Positions 33,582 through 41,936 of a stretch of 64,000 nt of DNA are shown piece after piece. A program made the translations under genes and the position numbers. Every line of letters starts with the position of its first letter. The first letter of the stretch is position 1. The notes below the pieces were generated by a model. That model was not told the origin of the DNA. It saw only the letters and a list, made by a program, of their open reading frames with translations, and did no database searches. This stretch comes from Spongiivirga citrea (GTDB lineage Bacteria > Bacteroidota > Bacteroidia > Flavobacteriales > Flavobacteriaceae). The stretch is from the NCBI RefSeq assembly GCF_010671565.1, contig NZ_JAABOQ010000005.1:523800-587799 (forward strand), read 5' to 3'.

Positions 33582-33776
33582 ATGTTAATAATACCAATAA
33601 AAGAAGGAGAAAACATCGATAGAGCGCTAAAGCGTTTCAAGAGAAAATTCGATCGTACGGGGACTATGCGTCAGCTGCGTTCTAGAAAACAATTCACTAA
33701 GCCTTCTGTCGTAAGAAGAGCACAAGTGCAAAAAGCTCAGTATATTCAGGGCTTAAGAGACCAGGAAGACATTTAG
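33582..33776 (+). CDS. rpsU: 30S ribosomal protein bS21
   Basis: A 64-residue basic protein with MLIIPIKEGENIDRALKRF and the following KFDRTGTMRQLRSRKQF stretch, diagnostic of bS21. The correct start is the ATG at 33582, directly after a strong Shine-Dalgarno; an upstream ATG at 33540 overlaps the promoter. In Bacteroidia bS21 helps cover the anti-Shine-Dalgarno, so low bS21 would favour translation of this mRNA (established for Flavobacterium johnsoniae). A strong terminator follows. Confidence 0.97.
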   Translation: MLIIPIKEGENIDRALKRFKRKFDRTGTMRQLRSRKQFTKPSVVRRAQVQKAQYIQGLRDQEDI

Positions 33777-33839
33777 TCTAAAGTACGGTTCTTAATTTTT
33801 AAAGTTCGATCCTTCTCTTATAGGATCTAATCATATATA

Positions 33840-33870
33840 ATCCGCTAGTGTTTATCGCTAGCGGATTTTT
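33840..33870 (+). terminator. Intrinsic terminator of rpsU
   Basis: ATCCGCTAG and CTAGCGGAT pair in a 9-bp stem with a 9-base loop, followed by a run of T. It lies about 65 bases after the rpsU stop. Confidence 0.85.
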
Positions 33871-33889
33871 TATATTCCTAAATTCAAGG

Positions 33890-34819
33890 CTAAAATTGAT
33901 CTATATGGAATCCGATTAGCCTTTTTCTCTTTAAAGATCCATCAGCTTGTCTTCGCCAATAAACGGTATTCGTTCCGGATGTTTTACCTGAGAATTCTGG
34001 GACGGTCCATTCAACATGAAATTTGACATATTTTATAAAACCGTCATTTACCTTTTTATAGTCATAGGTCCATATGCTTATACTATCAATGGTTACAGGG
34101 TTTTTGTAGTAATCTTCGTAGTAGGAAGTAAGATCATCTAAACCGTGAATACTTTGTTTTGCAATACCATAATAGTCAGCATCTTTCTGGTATAGACTCA
34201 TTGCTTTCTCTACATTTCGTTCGCGAACTATTTTTTCGGTATAAGCGTCGTATGCGAGTAATTCGGGAGGGATAAGCTTTCCATTTCTACTTTGAGTAGT
34301 TGTTGGTAGTTTACGAAATTCTTCAACCACTTGAGATTTATAATCATCAATTTTATGAAAATAGCCATAAGATTCTGACTGAAGTTTGAGATCTCCATTT
34401 TTCTGCGGAGTCCATATATTCCAATATTTTCCTTCTTGTTCTTTTAGATTTTCAAAGGTTTTTGTAAAGGTTCCTATTTCAAGAATTTGCGAACCAAGAT
34501 CAAGAATTTCTTTAGTAGTTTTTTTATATGTTTTTAATGTGTGTCTTTCAAATATGGTATTATAAAATTTTAATATATCTCGTTTTCCATCAATAATTGT
34601 ATGAAACTCTGTTAATAATAATGCATCATTAGTATATAAGTGCTCTACTGGTTCAAAGTTCTTGGTTTTAGCTGCTTCAATTAGTTTGCGATTGAGTTCG
34701 TCAATTCTAGATTCGATGGCAATCCTATTCTGTGTTTCTTTTTTGCTTTGCGCATTGCCATTGTCGCATCCATAAATAATAGCGAATAAAAGGATGAGTA
34801 TTCCTAAACTTTTGTTCAT
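33890..34819 (-). CDS. Lipoprotein with two SnoaL/NTF2-like domains
   Basis: A 309-residue lipoprotein (lipobox IIYGC, Cys15). The N-terminal half (IDELNRKLIEAAKTKNFEPVEHLYTNDALLL) and the C-terminal half (YTEKIVRERNVEKAMSLYQKDADYYGIAKQSIHG) each look like a DUF4440/SnoaL-like NTF2 fold, a cone-shaped pocket used by enzymes or binding proteins. The function is unknown. It lies 15 bases after the gene for another NTF2-containing secreted protein and forms an operon with it. Confidence 0.75.
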   Translation of the reverse strand: MNKSLGILILLFAIIYGCDNGNAQSKKETQNRIAIESRIDELNRKLIEAAKTKNFEPVEHLYTNDALLLTEFHTIIDGKRDILKFYNTIFERHTLKTYKKTTKEILDLGSQILEIGTFTKTFENLKEQEGKYWNIWTPQKNGDLKLQSESYGYFHKIDDYKSQVVEEFRKLPTTTQSRNGKLIPPELLAYDAYTEKIVRERNVEKAMSLYQKDADYYGIAKQSIHGLDDLTSYYEDYYKNPVTIDSISIWTYDYKKVNDGFIKYVKFHVEWTVPEFSGKTSGTNTVYWRRQADGSLKRKRLIGFHIDQF

Positions 34820-34834
34820 GATTCTATAATTAGT

Positions 34835-36055
34835 TTATTGATTATTAGATGACATGTTATATATGACCTTCCAGATTTTTAATATGCCGTTCTTATTTTT
34901 CTTAAATACAAAAAGATTTTTTGTTGAAAATGGAATTGTTTCTTGACTATTTTTTTTAGAGAAGGAACCGTTCACCGCTCCTCGCATAATTACAGTATCT
35001 TCATAGGAGAGTATGTCAATGATATCATGTTTCATTGTGATGTCGGTATTTTCTTTCTCGGCTTCTAAAAAATTGGCTAATTGTTTTTTACTTGTAATTG
35101 TGCTGTGGTTTGGCGCCATATGAATAAGATCTTCTGACCAAACATCTAATTTCTCTTGAAGTGTTGTTTTCTTGTTATCAAGTACATTAAGGATATTCTG
35201 AATCTTTTGTTTTACAAAATGATCTTTGTCTACACGAATGAAGCTGCCGCCATAAAAATCTCCAGTTTTTGTGCCTGATTGATCATATTGAATTGATTCT
35301 AAAACATATTCATCATCGTTTACCCAATTATAATGATATAATCGATATGTGTTTTTAGGCTCGCCCTCGAATGCAATTTTTAGCGATACATTACCCTCCT
35401 TAGTAATGGAGCCCTTTCCAATACCGCTTCTATAGGGAAGAAAACTTGATAAATGGTTCACTTTTTTTTGCTTATGGTTATAAACCCATAATATATGGCC
35501 TCGGGCTGATGGAGCGTTTACAGTCCAAAGCAAACTATTGTCTGTATTTAATTCTTTGCAAACTGTTTGGTGCTCATATATTTTTAGTTGTGTTGTTTCA
35601 TCTTTATTACCCTGTTCCCAGCTATTGTCTTTTAAGCTCCATGTCCCAATAAATTTTTCAAAAGGATTTCCTGGTCTTGACTCATAATTGAATTCTGCTT
35701 CATAAGTAGTTGTAGTTCCAGGTTCCAATCTAAGTTTTCGTGCATCTCCTTTTTCCCATTCCACTTGGTTAAGAACAAATTTGAAGTAAACATCTGTTTT
35801 TGTTTTTATAGGGAAGTTTATGGTTACGGTATATATACCATCACCGTTATTATCTTTTAAAAGAATATCATTTACCCAAGTTAAGGGCATGCTGCTTCCT
35901 CTAATGCCAATATGAAGTGAATTATCTTTCGTAGCTTCTTTAATAGTTTTTGCTGATAGATTAAATAATACTGAGGCCTCTTGTGCAGTACTTGTTTGAT
36001 GAGTATTGCAAATACAGAATAGTATTACTATGTATAAATTATTTAGTTTGAACAT
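34835..36055 (-). CDS. Secreted three-domain protein: CBM20/48-like, lipocalin-like and NTF2-like
   Basis: A 406-residue protein with a signal peptide ending in STAQ. Residues about 45-115 (DGIYTVTINFPIKTKTDVYFKFVLNQVEWEKGDARKLRL) resemble a starch-binding or Ig-like carbohydrate module. Residues about 135-280 begin FEKFIGTWSLKDNSWEQ, as in DUF1579-like barrels. The C-terminal 130 residues are SnoaL/DUF4440-like. The function is unknown. It is divergent from the LytS-type kinase gene, which may regulate it (inference). Confidence 0.7.
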   Translation of the reverse strand: MFKLNNLYIVILFCICNTHQTSTAQEASVLFNLSAKTIKEATKDNSLHIGIRGSSMPLTWVNDILLKDNNGDGIYTVTINFPIKTKTDVYFKFVLNQVEWEKGDARKLRLEPGTTTTYEAEFNYESRPGNPFEKFIGTWSLKDNSWEQGNKDETTQLKIYEHQTVCKELNTDNSLLWTVNAPSARGHILWVYNHKQKKVNHLSSFLPYRSGIGKGSITKEGNVSLKIAFEGEPKNTYRLYHYNWVNDDEYVLESIQYDQSGTKTGDFYGGSFIRVDKDHFVKQKIQNILNVLDNKKTTLQEKLDVWSEDLIHMAPNHSTITSKKQLANFLEAEKENTDITMKHDIIDILSYEDTVIMRGAVNGSFSKKNSQETIPFSTKNLFVFKKNKNGILKIWKVIYNMSSNNQ

Positions 36056-36300
36056 GAACTATTGCTGTTTCTTGATTTCAATATCAAAGTAAATGGTAGT
36101 CTGACCATTTATAAAACTCAAAATGATATAAAGCCTAGTTTAATTGACAAAGCTTTCGTTTAAGTGTTTAATTGATCTAAGTAGCGGAAAGTATTTAGAA
36201 AAAGACGTTGATCATCATTCAGTAAACGTTGGTCACTAGGAGCTATCCATTGCTATATAATTAACCCTAATAATAACTTATTTGTGTAGCTTTACTGAAA

Positions 36301-37455
36301 ATGTATCTCGTGTTTAATTGGCTTTATAGATATAAAATTTATCACATATTCTTTTGGATTGCTTATCATTTTGGATGGTGGACAATAGCTTCGGGAAGTG
36401 CAGCAGATACATTTCATAACGCATTTTTTCCTCCCTATAACATAAAGTTTTTGTTTTATGTGGTTTTTCAGGCGCTTGCGGTTTATTTCAATTTATATTA
36501 TTTAATACCTAAGTTCTTGGCAAAATCAAAGTACATAGCGTATGTGCTATTATTGGGTACTAGTATTTTTTTATGTTGTGTCTTTATTATTAGTGGATAT
36601 TATTTGACAGCTTCGATATTCGATACAAGTTTTGAAGAGCTATTCAAGATCAATAGGGGCGACTATTTAGAGTTGTTCAAATCGAATGCTTTGCCATCAA
36701 CAATTGCTAGTATGACTCTTGCAATGAGTATTAAGCTTTGTAAAAACTGGATTGAAACCAGAAATCGAGAGCTTGAATTGGCTAGTGAAAAAGTAGAAAC
36801 GGAATTAAAATTTTTAAAATCACAATTTAACCCTCATTTCTTATTTAATACTATAAACTCAATTTTTGTATTAATTCACAAAAATCAGGATATGGCCTCA
36901 GAATCTTTGGCCAAGTTTTCTGATTTAATGCGCTATCAACTTTACGAATGTAATGAGTCATTTATCCCTTTGTATCGAGAACTAGAGTATTTACAAAACT
37001 TTATTGAATTAGGTAGTCTTCGATTAGATAATAATGTTATGGTGGAGATTCAAGTAGATAAACCTGAATATTCTAACTTGTATATAGCTCCATTTATATT
37101 GATGCCTTTTATTGAAAATTCATTTAAGCATGTTTCGCAACTTGATGAAATCGATAATTGGCTTAAAATTAATGTCAGTTTTGAAGCCCAATTACTCAGG
37201 CTTGAAGTAAGCAATAGTACAATGGGTGAAAGAGAGGTAGTAAATAAAATGTCAATGGATGGAGGTATCGGATTAGTGAATGTAAAAAGAAGGCTAGATT
37301 TAATATACCCTGATCAATACAAGTTAGAAATAAATGAGCAAGCAAACAGGTACAGTGTTCGTTTAGATATAGAATTAAGTACAGTAATATTAAACAATAA
37401 TGAAGGTGTAGATAGTGAGCAATATTATATGAGGAAATTGATAAAACAACTATGA
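36301..37455 (+). CDS. LytS/YehU-type sensor histidine kinase
   Basis: A 384-residue kinase with about four N-terminal membrane helices (within residues 14-145), a short coiled linker and the His_kinase family motif LKSQFNPHFLFNTINSI, with phosphoacceptor His179. The ATP-binding part includes PFILMPFIENSFKH and GGIGLVNVKRRLDLIYP. The signal is unknown because the membrane part has little extracytoplasmic sequence. Its stop overlaps the response regulator start by 4 bases, so the two are translationally coupled. Confidence 0.93.
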   Translation: MYLVFNWLYRYKIYHIFFWIAYHFGWWTIASGSAADTFHNAFFPPYNIKFLFYVVFQALAVYFNLYYLIPKFLAKSKYIAYVLLLGTSIFLCCVFIISGYYLTASIFDTSFEELFKINRGDYLELFKSNALPSTIASMTLAMSIKLCKNWIETRNRELELASEKVETELKFLKSQFNPHFLFNTINSIFVLIHKNQDMASESLAKFSDLMRYQLYECNESFIPLYRELEYLQNFIELGSLRLDNNVMVEIQVDKPEYSNLYIAPFILMPFIENSFKHVSQLDEIDNWLKINVSFEAQLLRLEVSNSTMGEREVVNKMSMDGGIGLVNVKRRLDLIYPDQYKLEINEQANRYSVRLDIELSTVILNNNEGVDSEQYYMRKLIKQL

Positions 37456-38186
37456 ATCTCAAATGTGTAATTATTGATGATGAGCCTCTAGCTAGAGAAT
37501 GTATCGCTAACTATGTTAGAGAACTAGACTTTTTAACTTTGGTGGGGGAAGGAAATAATCCTTTAGAGTTAATTAAAATAGAGGATAAGCATCAGATTGA
37601 TTTGGTGTTTCTGGACATTCAAATGCCTGTAATGAATGGAATAACCTATCTAGAACAGACTAAAAGTCGCCCTATGGTTATACTTACCACGGCATATCCC
37701 AATTATGCGTTGGCGGGGTTTGAGTTTGATGTCGTTGATTATCTATTAAAACCAATTACTTTCAATCGTTTTTGTAAAGCAGTCACGAAGGCGAAACAAC
37801 TTCAGCAATTTGCTTCAGATCATAATAAGAAGGATACTGCTCCTCAAAATTCTAGTGCGGACTATTTCTTCATTAAGAGTGATCGGAATTATGAAAAGAT
37901 AATTCTTGATCAGGTTTTATATATAGAGGCTATGCAGAATTATGTGTCGTTTCATATGATGAATGAAAAAAAGCATATGGCACTATTTTCATTAAAAAGC
38001 GTTGAGGAAAAATTAAAAAACACTTCTTTTATTAGAGTTCATAAATCATATATTGTAGCAGCTGATAAAATTGATTCCATCGCTGACAATAAACTCAAGC
38101 TAGGGTCTGTGCAAATTCCAATTGGCAGAAATTATAAAGAAGTCATCACTAAAGAGGTGCTTGGAAATAAGATATTGAAAAAATAG
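37452..38186 (+). CDS. LytTR-family response regulator
   Basis: A 244-residue regulator with a receiver domain (IIDDEPLARECI, phospho-Asp55 in LVFLDIQMPVMNG, Lys in YLLKPITFNRF) and a C-terminal LytTR DNA-binding domain (FFIKSDRNYEKIILDQVLYIEAMQNYVSFH, FIRVHKSYIV). It forms a two-component system with the kinase encoded just upstream. Targets are probably nearby genes such as the divergent exported NTF2-like operon, but no paired LytTR direct repeat was found by eye in the 245-base intergenic region. Confidence 0.95.
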   Translation: MNLKCVIIDDEPLARECIANYVRELDFLTLVGEGNNPLELIKIEDKHQIDLVFLDIQMPVMNGITYLEQTKSRPMVILTTAYPNYALAGFEFDVVDYLLKPITFNRFCKAVTKAKQLQQFASDHNKKDTAPQNSSADYFFIKSDRNYEKIILDQVLYIEAMQNYVSFHMMNEKKHMALFSLKSVEEKLKNTSFIRVHKSYIVAADKIDSIADNKLKLGSVQIPIGRNYKEVITKEVLGNKILKK

Positions 38187-38249
38187 AAAGCTTTTAAATT
38201 TATTAATTACTTTTTGTTGTACTATTATAGGTGTATATAAACGTATTTT

Positions 38250-39140
38250 ATGCTGTTTACAGCTTTTGCAGATTATCTAAAACTAGAAAGGAATTATTCC
38301 GATCATACCTTAAAGGCATATTTAAGAGATCTTGAGGCTTTTTCTAGTTTCTCTATGTCCTCGTTCGATGTGAATAATATTGATGATGTAAATTACGCTC
38401 AAATAAGAAGTTGGATTATCTCTTTGGTCGACGATGGAATTTCGAATAACAGTATCAATAGAAAAATAGCATCCTTAAAAGCCTACTACAAATTCCTTTT
38501 AAAAATAAAAGAGATTGAAGTTAACCCGCTAGCAAAGCATCGCGCATTAAAGACCCCCAAAAAAATACAAGTCCCATTTTCTAGAGAAGAGATGAACACT
38601 TTAGATGATCTTGTTTTTGAAGATACTTTTGAAGGAAAGCGAGATCGACTAATTATAGAGCTTTTATATGCAACAGGAATGCGCCGTGCAGAGCTTATTA
38701 ATTTGACATTAGATGCCGTAGATGTAGCAAATAAACAATTAAAGGTCTTGGGCAAACGAGATAAAGAGCGCTACGTACCTGTTTTACAGACAATTATAAA
38801 TTTAATTAATGATTATGTTGATGAACGTAGTAAAATAGCCACAGGTCAGTCAGATAATTATCTACTACTTACCAAAAAGGGGTTAAAATTGTACGACACT
38901 CTTGTTTATCGGGTAATAAATAACTATTTTAGTAAGGCATCTACAAAAGCTAAGAAGAGTCCTCATATCCTGCGCCATACGTTCGCGACTCATATGCTTA
39001 ACCAGGGTGCAGATTTAAACGCTGTAAAAGAATTATTGGGGCATGCCAGCCTCGCTTCGACTCAGGTGTATACTCATAATAGTATGGAAGAACTTAAAAA
39101 AGTGTATTCCAATTCACATCCGAGGAACGAGAAAAAATAG
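38250..39140 (+). CDS. xerC: Site-specific tyrosine recombinase XerC/D-type
   Basis: A 296-residue recombinase with an N-terminal SAM-like core-binding domain (residues 1-88) and a catalytic domain with all active-site residues: R145 (TGMRRAEL), H239 and R242 (HILRHTFATH), H265 (LLGHAS) and Y274 (TQVYTH). It matches the chromosomal Xer protein found next to hpf in Flavobacteriaceae, so it is likely the dimer-resolution enzyme acting at dif rather than a phage integrase. Confidence 0.93.
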   Translation: MLFTAFADYLKLERNYSDHTLKAYLRDLEAFSSFSMSSFDVNNIDDVNYAQIRSWIISLVDDGISNNSINRKIASLKAYYKFLLKIKEIEVNPLAKHRALKTPKKIQVPFSREEMNTLDDLVFEDTFEGKRDRLIIELLYATGMRRAELINLTLDAVDVANKQLKVLGKRDKERYVPVLQTIINLINDYVDERSKIATGQSDNYLLLTKKGLKLYDTLVYRVINNYFSKASTKAKKSPHILRHTFATHMLNQGADLNAVKELLGHASLASTQVYTHNSMEELKKVYSNSHPRNEKK

Positions 39141-39178
39141 TTTTTTCAGTTTTTGTCTAACCACTAAAAATACTTCAT

Positions 39179-39484
39179 ATGCAAGTAAACACTCATTCCG
39201 TAAACTTTACAGTAGACAGTAAGTTAGTTTCATTTATTCAAAGACGAATGGATAAGCTAGAAAGTTTTTATGATCAGGTTATAAATTCTGATGTTTATTT
39301 AAAAGTTGAAAATACCAGTGACAAAGCTAACAAAATCGTAGAGGTAAAAGTTGCTGTTCCTGGTGATGAATTTATAGTAAAAAAAACCTGTAAATCTTTT
39401 GAAGAGGGTATAGATATGGCTACAAGTTCGTTAGGCAGAGTGTTATTAAAAAGGAAAGAAAAATTAAGGTCATATGCTAGATGA
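39179..39484 (+). CDS. hpf: Ribosome-associated inhibitor / hibernation promoting factor
   Basis: A 101-residue short HPF/RaiA protein: NFTVDSKLVSFIQRRMDKLESFYD, followed by VYLKVENTSDKANKIVEVKVAVPGDEFIVKKTCKSFEEGIDMATSSLGRVLLKRKEKLR. It binds the 30S decoding centre and silences ribosomes in stationary phase. It is a usual neighbour of xerC and the tRNA-tuf cluster in this family. Confidence 0.95.
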   Translation: MQVNTHSVNFTVDSKLVSFIQRRMDKLESFYDQVINSDVYLKVENTSDKANKIVEVKVAVPGDEFIVKKTCKSFEEGIDMATSSLGRVLLKRKEKLRSYAR

Positions 39485-39504
39485 TATTTTTTTTAAATTT
39501 TGTT

Positions 39505-39533
39505 TTGTTTAAATCAAAATTTATCTACATTTG
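39505..39533 (+). promoter_or_regulatory. Promoter of the tRNA cluster
   Basis: TTG (39505-39507), an 18-base spacer and TACATTTG (39526-39533) fit the consensus. It drives the four-tRNA transcript and possibly tuf. Confidence 0.75.
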
Positions 39534-39534
39534 C

Positions 39535-39560
39535 AGTCCGTTAGAAATAGCGGACTTTTT
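39535..39560 (+). other. Terminator-like hairpin at the start of the tRNA transcript
   Basis: AGTCCG, a 10-base loop and CGGACT are followed by a run of T, immediately after the -7 element. A stem-loop with a U tract within the first 30 nucleotides of a tRNA transcript is unusual. It may be an attenuator, a processing signal or a protective 5' hairpin. Confidence 0.5.
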
Positions 39561-39582
39561 TATGGCTAAAAAGTACTAAAAA

Positions 39583-39656
39583 GCCGATGTAGCTCAGCTG
39601 GCTAGAGCAGCTGATTTGTAATCAGCAGGTCGTGGGTTCGAGTCCCTCCATCGGCT
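39583..39656 (+). tRNA. tRNA-Thr (anticodon TGT)
   Basis: Cloverleaf with acceptor GCCGATG/CATCGGC, anticodon stem GCTGA/TCAGC with loop TTTGTAA, and T loop TTCGAGT. The anticodon TGT reads ACA (threonine). CCA is not encoded. Confidence 0.97.
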
Positions 39657-39727
39657 CTAAATTTTGAAATTTTAAAATCGATTTTTTCGATTGAAAAATG
39701 TTCATTTACATATTGAAAATACCAATC

Positions 39728-39813
39728 GGGGAGATACTCAAGCGGCCAACGAGGACAGACTGTAAATCTGTTGGTTTTTACCTTCGCAGGTTCGAATCCT
39801 GCTCTCCCCACCA
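39728..39813 (+). tRNA. tRNA-Tyr (anticodon GTA)
   Basis: Acceptor GGGGAGA/TCTCCCC, anticodon loop CTGTAAA (GTA) and a long variable arm characteristic of class II tRNA-Tyr. The 3' CCA is encoded (39811-39813). Confidence 0.97.
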
Positions 39814-39860
39814 TAATTTTTGCTTAGCAAAAATTTGAATTTGCATTTTTTTGTAAAAAT

Positions 39861-39933
39861 GCGGGAGTAGCTCAGTTGGTAGAGCGTCAGCCTTCCAAGC
39901 TGAATGTCGCCGGTTCGAACCCGGTCTCCCGCT
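39861..39933 (+). tRNA. tRNA-Gly (anticodon TCC)
   Basis: Acceptor GCGGGAG/CTCCCGC, anticodon stem CAGC/GCTG with loop CTTCCAA (TCC, glycine), T loop TTCGAAC. Confidence 0.97.
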
Positions 39934-39937
39934 CTAA

Positions 39938-39957
39938 ATTCCTGCGAAGGCAGGAAT
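39938..39957. repeat. Short dispersed hairpin between tRNA-Gly and tRNA-Thr
   Basis: ATTCCTGC-GAAG-GCAGGAAT is a perfect 8-bp stem with a 4-base loop. The same motif is a frequent dispersed repeat in flavobacterial genomes (from memory). Only this copy was seen here. Confidence 0.5.
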
Positions 39958-39997
39958 CTCACCCCGATTATTTGGGTGGAGAAAGTAAACACTTTAC

Positions 39998-40069
39998 GCC
40001 GACGTAGCTCAGGGGTAGAGCGTTTCCTTGGTAAGGAAGAGGCCACGGGTTCAAATCCCGTCGTTGGCT
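39998..40069 (+). tRNA. tRNA-Thr (anticodon GGT)
   Basis: Acceptor GCCGACG/CGTTGGC (one G-T pair), anticodon loop TTGGTAA (GGT, threonine), T loop TTCAAAT. Shares most of its sequence with the first tRNA-Thr of the cluster. Confidence 0.97.
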
Positions 40070-40213
40070 CAAAAAAAATTGCGTTTTAACGCTAAAAAAA
40101 GAGGGTGCAGACTGCCCTCAATTGTCGTTTTTGATAATTACCTAGTCTGATAACAAGGATTAGTAAATTAAGAACACTAATATATTTTAACTAAGATTAA
40201 ATAATTTAAAATC

Positions 40214-41401
40214 ATGGCAAAGGAAACTTTTGATCGTTCCAAACCGCACCTTAATATCGGTACCATTGGACACGTAGATCACGGTAAAACTACTTTAACT
40301 GCTGCTATTACTAAGGTATTATCAGATGCTGGTTTGTCTGAGGTAAGAGACTTCGATCAGATTGATAATGCTCCTGAAGAAAAAGAAAGAGGTATTACAA
40401 TTAACACGTCTCACGTAGAGTACGCTACAGCTAACCGTCACTACGCTCACGTTGACTGTCCAGGTCACGCGGATTACGTAAAGAACATGGTAACTGGTGC
40501 TGCTCAAATGGACGGTGCTATCTTGGTAGTTGCGGCTACTGATGGTCCTATGCCACAAACTCGTGAGCACATCCTTCTTGGTCGTCAGGTAGGTATTCCT
40601 CGCATCGTTGTTTTCTTGAACAAAGTTGACATGGTAGATGATGATGAGCTTTTAGAGCTTGTTGAAATGGAAGTACGTGAACTATTAAGTTTCTACGAAT
40701 ATGACGGTGATAATGGTCCTGTAATTGCTGGTTCAGCATTAGGTGCATTAAACGGTGAGCAAAAATGGGTAGATACAGTAACTGAATTAATGGCTGCTGT
40801 TGATAGCTGGATTGAGCTTCCTAAGCGTGATGTTGAAAAAGATTTCTTAATGCCAATTGAAGATGTATTCTCTATTACAGGTCGTGGTACTGTTGCAACA
40901 GGTCGTATTGAGACTGGTGTAGCAAATACAGGTGATGCTGTAGATATCATCGGTATGGGTGCCGAGAAATTAGCTTCTACTATTACTGGTGTTGAGATGT
41001 TCCGTAAGATCCTTGACAGAGGTGAAGCTGGTGATAACGTAGGTATCTTATTAAGAGGTATTGAGAAAACTCAAATCTCTCGCGGTATGGTAATTACTAA
41101 GCCTGGTTCTGTAACTCCTCACGCTAAGTTTAAAGCAGAGGTTTATATCCTTAAAAAAGAAGAAGGTGGGCGTCACACTCCATTCCATAATAACTACCGT
41201 CCTCAGTTTTACGTACGTACAACTGATGTAACTGGAAACATTGCGCTTCCTGATGGAGTTGAAATGGTAATGCCTGGAGATAACTTGACTATTACTGTTG
41301 ATCTTATTCAGCCTATTGCAATGAATATTGGTCTGCGTTTTGCTATCCGTGAAGGTGGTAGAACTGTAGGTGCTGGTCAGGTAACTGAAATTCTAGACTA
41401 A
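40214..41401 (+). CDS. tuf: Elongation factor Tu
   Basis: Delivers aminoacyl-tRNA to the ribosome with GTP. The 395 residues have the G1 motif GHVDHGKT, switch [15 protein letters not shown]3 DCPGHADY, G4 NKVDMVDD and the usual domains II and III. It is preceded by four tRNAs and followed by a terminator, so it may be expressed partly from the tRNA promoter; the 144-base leader probably also has its own promoter. Codon use is strongly biased, as expected for a very highly expressed gene. Confidence 0.98.
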   Translation: MAKETFDRSKPHLNIGTIGHVDHGKTTLTAAITKVLSDAGLSEVRDFDQIDNAPEEKERGITINTSHVEYATANRHYAHVDCPGHADYVKNMVTGAAQMDGAILVVAATDGPMPQTREHILLGRQVGIPRIVVFLNKVDMVDDDELLELVEMEVRELLSFYEYDGDNGPVIAGSALGALNGEQKWVDTVTELMAAVDSWIELPKRDVEKDFLMPIEDVFSITGRGTVATGRIETGVANTGDAVDIIGMGAEKLASTITGVEMFRKILDRGEAGDNVGILLRGIEKTQISRGMVITKPGSVTPHAKFKAEVYILKKEEGGRHTPFHNNYRPQFYVRTTDVTGNIALPDGVEMVMPGDNLTITVDLIQPIAMNIGLRFAIREGGRTVGAGQVTEILD

Positions 41402-41431
41402 TATCTCGTAAAGAGATTGAGTGTATAAAGT

Positions 41432-41462
41432 AAGGTGTCCCGATAAAATCGGGATGCCTTTC
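41432..41462 (+). terminator. Intrinsic terminator of tuf
   Basis: AAGG..TCCCGAT-AAA-ATCGGGA..CCTT forms a stem interrupted by two mismatched bases, followed by a T-rich stretch. It is 31 bases after the tuf stop. Confidence 0.7.
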
Positions 41463-41509
41463 TAAGTAAATAAAGTTGGGTTGGTTTCTTATAGATTCCA
41501 ACCTTATTT

Positions 41510-41582
41510 ACGGGTTTAGCTCAGTTGGTAGAGCACTGGTCTCCAAAACCAGGTGTCGGGAGTTCGAGCCTCTCAACCCGTG
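41510..41582 (+). tRNA. tRNA-Trp (anticodon CCA)
   Basis: Acceptor ACGGGTT/AACCCGT, anticodon stem CTGGT/ACCAG with loop CTCCAAA (CCA, tryptophan), T loop TTCGAGC. It lies between tuf and secE, its usual position in the family. Confidence 0.97.
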
Positions 41583-41641
41583 CTAAGAAAGAAAAAGAAA
41601 TCGCATTGGAAGTGTGGTTGAATTGAAAATATATTGAACTA

Positions 41642-41932
41642 ATGAGCGTGATTACATACATTAAGGAATCGTTTGGAGAATTAAAGAACAATGTGACTTG
41701 GACCCCTTGGGCAGAGGCGCAAAACCTAACCATTGTGGTTGCTGTTTTTTCAATCATTTTCTCATTGTTTGTATGGATTGTTGATATGGCTTTTGGAGAT
41801 GTGATTTCAGGTAATCTCATTGAGGCATTTACTAACGGGGATATTCCAATTACAGGAGCTCATATACGGAACGTAGTCGTTATTGCGATTATCGCTTTTG
41901 TTGTAGCAACGCAAACCACTAAAAAGAAGTAA
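41642..41932 (+). CDS. secE: Preprotein translocase subunit SecE, with C-terminal extension
   Basis: Stabilises SecY in the inner membrane. The N-terminal 55 residues (YIKESFGELKNNVTWTPWAEAQNLTIVVAVFSIIFSLFVWIVD) are standard SecE: an amphipathic helix, the conserved WTPWAEAQ-type hinge and a membrane helix. Most single-helix SecE proteins end near 60-65 residues, but this one continues to 96 with a second hydrophobic stretch (residues 76-92, NVVVIAIIAFVVATQ). No frameshift is needed. It lies 4 bases before nusG. Confidence 0.92.
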   Translation: MSVITYIKESFGELKNNVTWTPWAEAQNLTIVVAVFSIIFSLFVWIVDMAFGDVISGNLIEAFTNGDIPITGAHIRNVVVIAIIAFVVATQTTKKK

Positions 41933-41936
41933 GAAG

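Noticed and set aside
38250..39140. Tyrosine recombinase as a sign of a phage or integrative element next to tRNA genes
   Set aside because: The gene sits in the conserved xerC-hpf-tRNA-tuf order of Flavobacteriaceae, and no direct repeat of a tRNA 3' end or phage gene was seen.
39602..40046. Minus-strand reading frames across the tRNA cluster (for example 39602-39814 and 39738-40046)
   Set aside because: They are antisense to tRNA genes and encode the well-known artefact peptides seen when tRNAs are translated; no start signal or protein family supports them.
41521..41820. Minus-strand frame over tRNA-Trp and secE
   Set aside because: It is antisense to tRNA-Trp and the secE coding region and carries the typical artefact peptide RVERLELPTPGFG.
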